Made by a program: the position numbers and the translations under genes. The notes under the pieces are model-generated. The model saw nothing but the letters and a program-made list of their open reading frames with translations, was not told where the DNA came from and did not search any database. A stretch of 64,000 bases of DNA from Nevskiaceae bacterium. Its GTDB lineage: Bacteria > Pseudomonadota > Gammaproteobacteria > Nevskiales > Nevskiaceae. Positions 59,309 to 64,000 of the stretch are shown here, piece after piece. Numbering within the stretch: position 1 is the stretch's first letter; every line of letters begins with the position of its first letter. The DNA lies in the NCBI GenBank assembly GCA_004298465.1, contig SCRT01000004.1:124001-188000 (forward strand), read 5' to 3'.

Positions 59309-60184
59309 ATGAGCATCCTCATCGACAAGAATACGAAAGTCATCTGCCAGGGCTTCACCGGCAAGCAGGGTACATTCCATTCCGAGCAGTCCATCGCCTA
59401 CGGCACCCAGATCGTTGGCGGCGTGTCGCCAGGCAAGGGTGGCAGCATGCACCTCGACCGGCCGGTGTTCGACACCTGCAAGGAAGCGGTGGCGGCCACT
59501 GGTGCAACGGCCACCATGATCTACGTTCCGGCGGCCGGTGCGGCGGACGCCATCCTGGAGGCGGCAGACGCCAGCATAAAGGTTATCGTGTGCATCACCG
59601 AGCACATCCCGGTGCTGGATATGGTGCGCGTGAAGGCGGCGCTGAAGGACTACCCGGACGCGGTGCTGATCGGGCCGAACTGCCCCGGCATCATTACGCC
59701 CGGCGCATGCAAGATCGGCATCATGCCGGGGCGCATCCACCAGCCGGGCGTCATCGGGATCGTGTCGCGTTCCGGCACGCTCACGTATGAAGCCGTGCAC
59801 CAGACCACGCTGGTCGGGCTGGGGCAGAGCACCTGCGTCGGCATCGGCGGTGACCCGGTACGCGGCATGAACTTCATCGACTGCATCCAGCGCTTCGAGG
59901 CCGACCCCGACACGCACGGCATCATCATGGTCGGCGAGATCGGCGGCTCGGACGAGGAAAAGACGGCGGAATACATCAAGGCGCACGTGAAGAAGCCGGT
60001 TGTGGCCTACATCGCCGGCGTCACTGCACCTCCGGGCAAGCGCATGGGCCATGCCGGCGCCATTGTCAGCGGCGGCAAGGGCACTGCGGACGAGAAGTTC
60101 AAGGCACTGGAGGCGGCCGGCGTGAAGACCGTCCATTCCCCGGCGCAGCTCGGCGCTGCGATCAAGGCGCTGGTGGCCGGCTGA
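59309..60184 (+). CDS. sucD: Succinyl-CoA synthetase alpha subunit
   Basis: A 291-residue CoA-binding subunit. Seen: [39 protein letters not shown], the CoA-binding [20 protein letters not shown], and the active-site phosphohistidine in [22 protein letters not shown] precedes ATG 59309. Length is standard. Confidence 0.97.
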   Translation: MSILIDKNTKVICQGFTGKQGTFHSEQSIAYGTQIVGGVSPGKGGSMHLDRPVFDTCKEAVAATGATATMIYVPAAGAADAILEAADASIKVIVCITEHIPVLDMVRVKAALKDYPDAVLIGPNCPGIITPGACKIGIMPGRIHQPGVIGIVSRSGTLTYEAVHQTTLVGLGQSTCVGIGGDPVRGMNFIDCIQRFEADPDTHGIIMVGEIGGSDEEKTAEYIKAHVKKPVVAYIAGVTAPPGKRMGHAGAIVSGGKGTADEKFKALEAAGVKTVHSPAQLGAAIKALVAG

Positions 60185-60279
60185 AGCACGAGCGGTTTCG
60201 AGGTGATCCTCCACGCGGCTGAGATCCGGCACGCGTCCGCCTTGTATGCTGTGCTGCGAAGATCGAGTCGGAGCTGGCC

Positions 60280-61890
60280 ATGATGTTCAAAGCTGCTGTG
60301 GCGCAATTGGGATTTTGGGTCGGCGATATCGCAGGCAACGTGGATCGCGTGATCCGTGCCGGCGTCAAGGCGCGGGATGAGCTGCGCGCCGACCTGCTGG
60401 TCTGCCCGGAGATGTGCCTGCTGGGCTCTCCGGCAGACGATCTGCTGTCGAGGCCTGCGGTCGGCAAGACCATCGCGACCGGGGTCGAGCGGCTGCTGCG
60501 TGAACTGCACGGCATCACCGTCGTTGTCGGGCTGCCGGAGTTCACGCCGCAGCATCAGGTCTACAACGCCGCCATCGCGTTCCGCGACGGCGCACTGCTG
60601 GCCCGCTACCGCAAGCAATTGCTGCCGTCGGACGGCGTGTTCGATGAAGGTCGTCACATTCATGCCGGCGGCGACGCGGCGGTGTTCGAGTTCAAGGGTG
60701 TGCAGGTTGGCCTGTGCATCGGCGAAGACACCTGGCAGCCCGGCCCGATCCGCGCCGCCCGGCAAGCCGGGGCGCAGGTCATCATCAGCCTCAACGCCTC
60801 GCCATTCACGCGCACGCGCCGCACCGACCGACGCGGCATGCTTGCGACGCGCTGCGAGGAATCTGCGCTGCCGATCCTCTACGTGAATACCGTGGGTGGG
60901 CAGGACGAGCTCGTTTTCGACGGCGCTTCCTGTGCTGTGGATGCGAAAGGCGAGCTGAGTTTCCAGGCACCTGCCTGTGTGGAAGGCGTGTTCACCTGCG
61001 ACTACGCAGATGGCACTTTCACGGGTGATCAGGCCGCGGACGATAGCGAAGACGCAGCGGTCTACAAGGCGCTGGTGTTGGCTACCCGCGACTACGTGGA
61101 CCGCAACGGTTTCAAGGGCGCGTTGGTTGGGTTGTCCGGCGGAATCGACTCGGGGTTGGTCGCGGCCATTGCCACGGATGCCCTCGGTGCCGACCGCGTG
61201 TGGGCAGTCTCGTTGCCGTCGCGTTACACGTCCGACATGTCCAACGACGACGCGCGAGCCGAGTCTGAGGCGCTGGGCATCCATTATTCGGTGCTCGCCA
61301 TCGACCCTGTGGTATCAGCGGCAACTGCCGTGCTGGCGTCGAGCTTCGAGGGGCGCGAACCGGATGTGACGGAGGAAAACCTTCAGGCGCGCGCCCGCGG
61401 TGTGCTGCTCATGGCGCTGTCCAACAAGTTTGGCCATGTCGTCTTGGAGACCGGCAACAAGAGCGAATCTGCAGTGGGCTATGCCACGCTGTATGGCGAT
61501 ACCTGCGGCGGTTTCGCGCCGATCACGGACGTCTACAAGACGCTGGTTTACCGCTTGGCGCGCTATCGCAACAGTTTGTCGCCGGTCATTCCCGAACGGG
61601 TTCTGAACCGCGCCCCATCCGCGGAATTGCGCCCCGACCAGAAGGATTCCGATTCGCTGCCGCCCTATGACGAATTGGATGCGGTGCTGGAAGCCTATGT
61701 GGATGACATCCGCTCCATCGACAGCATCGTGGCCGACGGCCACGACCGTGAAACGGTCAAGCGGATCGCCGCGCTCGTGCGGCAGGCGGAATACAAGCGG
61801 CGGCAGTGTCCGCCGGGCCCGAAAGTCTCACGCCGCGCGTTCGGCCGCGAGCGCAGTTACCCGATCACGGCGGTGTACGGCGACCTGTAA
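60280..61890 (+). CDS. nadE: Glutamine-dependent NAD+ synthetase
   Basis: A 536-residue fusion of a nitrilase-type glutaminase and an NAD synthetase. Glutaminase triad: Glu44 in CPEMCLLG, Lys112 in YRKQLLPSDGVFDE and Cys146 in VGLCIGEDTW. Synthetase: P-loop LVGLSGGIDSGLVAAIA and ETGNKSESAVGYATLYGDTC. It amidates nicotinic acid adenine dinucleotide. GGAG precedes ATG 60280. It lies 95 bases after sucD. Confidence 0.95.
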   Translation: MMFKAAVAQLGFWVGDIAGNVDRVIRAGVKARDELRADLLVCPEMCLLGSPADDLLSRPAVGKTIATGVERLLRELHGITVVVGLPEFTPQHQVYNAAIAFRDGALLARYRKQLLPSDGVFDEGRHIHAGGDAAVFEFKGVQVGLCIGEDTWQPGPIRAARQAGAQVIISLNASPFTRTRRTDRRGMLATRCEESALPILYVNTVGGQDELVFDGASCAVDAKGELSFQAPACVEGVFTCDYADGTFTGDQAADDSEDAAVYKALVLATRDYVDRNGFKGALVGLSGGIDSGLVAAIATDALGADRVWAVSLPSRYTSDMSNDDARAESEALGIHYSVLAIDPVVSAATAVLASSFEGREPDVTEENLQARARGVLLMALSNKFGHVVLETGNKSESAVGYATLYGDTCGGFAPITDVYKTLVYRLARYRNSLSPVIPERVLNRAPSAELRPDQKDSDSLPPYDELDAVLEAYVDDIRSIDSIVADGHDRETVKRIAALVRQAEYKRRQCPPGPKVSRRAFGRERSYPITAVYGDL

Positions 61891-61985
61891 GGCGGCAGCA
61901 CAAGGGCGCGTGATGCTGAGGCCCGTGTCGAGCTCTTTCCTTCCGTCGCCTGCTGCAACGTGGGATGGTGGAGAGGGAATTCCTA

Positions 61986-62006
61986 AGATTCAGGATTTGA
62001 GATTCG
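61986..62006. repeat. Three tandem heptamers, reverse of CGAATCY
   Basis: AGATTCA, GGATTTG and AGATTCG; in reverse complement CGAATCT, CAAATCC, TGAATCT, the same unit as at 1681-1715. It lies in the 171-base interval between convergent nadE and bamD, where nothing else was recognised. Confidence 0.6.
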
Positions 62007-62061
62007 GGGGCACCGTTGTCCTGCGCAGTGAAGCTTGACGCCTCCGCCTTTATCTCTTCGA

Positions 62062-63054
62062 TCAACCGTTCGGTGCCGCCGTATCGTCCACTACTGCGGC
62101 AGCCTTGTGGCTCTCGGCTTCAGGCAGTGGCGGCGGGGTGGAGCTGGCAGCCGGCGCCACGCGTGCGGTGGTCGTGGCGGCCTTCACTTTGATGCCGGCG
62201 GCCTCGAAGGCCGCGCGATTGGCCTGGATCAACGTGTCCACCTGGGCGACCTGGTCGGTCAGCCCAAGTTTCGCGTAGCAAGCCTTCATGATGAGCAGTG
62301 CCTGTGCGGTTTGCGGGGCACCCGGATAGTTTTCGATGATCCCCTGCGCACGTCGCGCGGCGGCGACCCACGCACCGCGGTTCTGGTAGAAGAGCGTGAT
62401 GTCGAGCTCGTGCTCGGCCATTTCGTTGCGCAGCGCGATCATGCGCTGGCGGGCGTCCGCGACGTAGCGGCTGTTCGGGAAGCGCGCGGCCATCAGAGCG
62501 AAGTCCTGGAACGCGGCGCTGAGCGAGGAGACGTCGCGCTCGCTCTGCTTGATGCCGAGGTGGCGCGTCAGGCTCTTGTTGCGGTCGGTATTGATCAGCC
62601 CTTCGAGGTATAGCACGTAGTCAACGTGCGGATGGCGGGGGTGCTGCTGGAGAAAGCGCATGGCCGCGCCGATCGCCGCTTCCGGCTTGTAGCTGCGGTA
62701 CAGCGCGTAGACCTGCTCCAGCTGAGCTTGCGTCGCATAGCGGCTGAACGGGTATTTCGACATCAGGGTGTCGAATTCCTTGCTGGCTTCGTTGAAGCTG
62801 CCGTGCACCAGTTTTTCGTGCGCGTGCTTGTACAATGCCGGCGCTTCAAGCTTGGCGATGCGCTCCAACTCCATGCGCTTGGCGCGATCCTGCGGTGACA
62901 TCTCGTCCTGGCCGAGTTCCGTCTTCGGCAGCGACGCGCGCGGGCTCGACTCGGGGTCGTTTTTCGACGCCGTGCTGCTGCAACCCGCCTGGAATGCGCA
63001 TAATCCAGTGCACAGGGCAGTGACGACCAGCAGCCGGGGCAGGCATCTGTACAT
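62062..63054 (-). CDS. bamD: Outer-membrane assembly lipoprotein BamD
   Basis: A 330-residue lipoprotein of the BAM complex, which inserts beta-barrel proteins. Seen: signal peptide with lipobox FQAGC (Cys25), then TPR-like repeats: LYKHAHEKLVHGSFNEASKE, YPFSRYATQAQLEQVYALYR, the conserved RHPHVDYVLYLEGL and FPNSRYVADARQRMIALRN. The C-terminus is longer than E. coli BamD (about 245) by an Ala/Pro-rich tail of about 60 residues. Its ATG (63054-63052) overlaps the ATG of rluD on the other strand. Confidence 0.93.
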   Translation of the reverse strand: MYRCLPRLLVVTALCTGLCAFQAGCSSTASKNDPESSPRASLPKTELGQDEMSPQDRAKRMELERIAKLEAPALYKHAHEKLVHGSFNEASKEFDTLMSKYPFSRYATQAQLEQVYALYRSYKPEAAIGAAMRFLQQHPRHPHVDYVLYLEGLINTDRNKSLTRHLGIKQSERDVSSLSAAFQDFALMAARFPNSRYVADARQRMIALRNEMAEHELDITLFYQNRGAWVAAARRAQGIIENYPGAPQTAQALLIMKACYAKLGLTDQVAQVDTLIQANRAAFEAAGIKVKAATTTARVAPAASSTPPPLPEAESHKAAAVVDDTAAPNG

Positions 63055-64000
63055 GTCGGAAAACCATACGAATCGGGAAGTACACCAGTATAGCGAAGGG
63101 TCTCGCGCCCCGCTGCGCGGGCAGGTTCCGGAAGATTTCGGTGGGCAGCGCGTGGATGTAGTCGCTGCCCGCCTGTTCCCCGACTACTCGCGGGCGCGGC
63201 TGCGCACCTGGTTGGAAGACGGCCGCTTGCGAGTGAATGGCGTGGTGGTGGCGCGGCCGCGCCAGCCGGTGGCCGTCGGCGATTGGCTGGCGCTTCAGGC
63301 CGGCCCGGATGTCGGCGAGATGGCGAACGCGGCGCAGGATATTCCGCTCGACGTCGTCTACGCCGACGATGCGATTGCCGTCATCGACAAGCCGGCCGGG
63401 CTCGTAGTCCATCCCGGGGCGGGCATTGCGGATGGCACGATGCTGAACGCATTGCTGGCGCGTTTTCCGCAGACAGCCGGGCTGCCGCGCGCGGGTATCG
63501 TGCACCGTCTCGACAAGGACACGTCCGGCCTGCTGGTCGTAGCTCTGACCCTGCCGGCCCATACGCGGCTCGTGGCGGCACTGGCGGCGCGCGACATCCA
63601 TCGCCAGTACGACGCGATTGTCTTCGGCGAGCTCGTGGCCGGCGGCACGATCGACGCACCCGTCGGGCGCGACCCGCGGCATCGCACGCGGATGGCCGTA
63701 ACGGGTGGCGGGCGTACGGCCGTCACGCACTTCACCGTGGCCCGGCGCTATGCACGCCACACGCGCGTGGAGGTGGTGCTGGAAACCGGCCGCACGCACC
63801 AGATTCGGGTGCACTTCGCCTACTTGCGCCACCCTGTTGTGGGCGATGCCGTCTATGCCAGCCGGCGGTTGAGCGGCGTAGCGGTCGCGGATGCGTTCCC
63901 CCGGCAGGCGTTGCACGCGCGTCGGCTGGTGCTGGCGCACCCGGTGACGGGAGAGCGGATGGAATTCGAGCGTGCGCCACCGGCCGACTTCCTGGCCCTT
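63053..64000 (+). CDS. rluD: 23S rRNA pseudouridine synthase RluD (3' end outside window)
   Basis: 316 codons are visible and the gene continues past the right edge; perhaps ten residues are missing. RluD makes pseudouridines in helix 69 of 23S rRNA. Seen: an S4-like N-terminal domain (GQRVDVVAARLFPDYSRARL), IAVIDKPAGLVVHPGAG, the catalytic Asp in GIVHRLDKDTSGLLVVA and VVLETGRTHQIRVHFAYLRHP. ATG 63053 is the only reasonable start and shares the CATG tetramer with the bamD start, so no intergenic DNA exists between the two genes. Confidence 0.94.
   Translation, partial: MSENHTNREVHQYSEGSRAPLRGQVPEDFGGQRVDVVAARLFPDYSRARLRTWLEDGRLRVNGVVVARPRQPVAVGDWLALQAGPDVGEMANAAQDIPLDVVYADDAIAVIDKPAGLVVHPGAGIADGTMLNALLARFPQTAGLPRAGIVHRLDKDTSGLLVVALTLPAHTRLVAALAARDIHRQYDAIVFGELVAGGTIDAPVGRDPRHRTRMAVTGGGRTAVTHFTVARRYARHTRVEVVLETGRTHQIRVHFAYLRHPVVGDAVYASRRLSGVAVADAFPRQALHARRLVLAHPVTGERMEFERAPPADFLAL

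Noticed and set aside
1-64000. CRISPR arrays, prophage or complete insertion sequences
   Set aside because: No direct repeats with regular spacers, no phage structural genes and no transposase or integrase were seen in the window.

Overview
The window is a contiguous piece of a GC-rich proteobacterial chromosome. The housekeeping gene order points to a gammaproteobacterium, probably near the Xanthomonadales/Nevskiales: TPR lipoprotein-lolB-tRNA-Gln-prs divergent from hemA-prfA-prmC-moeB; uvrA divergent from an MFS gene followed by ssb; pilS-pilR divergent from sucC-sucD; bamD head-to-head with rluD. This placement is an inference from synteny and protein resemblance only. No rRNA, CRISPR array, complete insertion sequence or prophage was seen.

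Bases 1-14548 (all minus strand, except that trpE is only a fragment at the left edge) hold the most unusual content: a tightly packed, partly translationally coupled cluster. It encodes three short-chain dehydrogenases, an HD-domain protein, a thiolase, a three-part biotin-dependent carboxylase (biotin carboxylase, biotin carrier and carboxyltransferase), a pyruvate-phosphate-dikinase-like protein without its pyruvate domain, a second free-standing phosphohistidine swivel protein, an acyl-CoA ligase and two proteins I do not recognise. A divergent GntR/FCD regulator with a matching operator lies at the upstream end. Read together, the genes fit a route secondary alcohol -> ketone -> ATP- and biotin-dependent carboxylation -> beta-keto acid -> CoA ester -> thiolysis. 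The carboxyltransferase has lost most of the usual metal and catalytic residues, so its chemistry is probably atypical.

Bases 15481-25851 are mixed accessory genes: DoxX, surE, an FMN reductase, an AraC regulator with a divergent histidine-box desaturase, an isochorismatase-like hydrolase, a pirin/LysR deletion scar, a PilZ protein, rpe, a Tat-exported amine-oxidase lipoprotein and a Baeyer-Villiger-type monooxygenase. In many gammaproteobacteria rpe, gph and trpE are neighbours. Here about 21 kb separate rpe from trpE and gph is absent.

Bases 26040-38011 are mostly housekeeping: purC, a MarC-family protein, MAPEG, DUF6489 protein, a phasin with its own promoter and a PhaR-like operator, prs, tRNA-Gln, lolB, TPR lipoprotein, hemA, prfA, prmC, moeB and a degenerate JAB-like partner. 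Two copies of a small inverted-repeat element abut gene ends here and supply stop codons.

Bases 38012-49987 contain a sterol-desaturase-family gene with a divergent AraC regulator, an M23 peptidase, a quinone oxidoreductase and a putative zinc-responsive region: a Zur-box-like palindrome between dacB-DUF2946-TonB receptor on one strand and zur-NicO transporter on the other. A lipoprotein with an internal duplication, a small membrane protein and a class II glutamine amidotransferase follow.

Bases 50094-64000 are again core: ssb, MFS, uvrA, pilR (lacking the GAFTGA loop), pilS, sucCD, nadE, bamD and the start of rluD. Four short arrays with 7-bp periodicity are scattered in or beside intergenic regions. 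No gene-free stretch longer than 300 bases was found.
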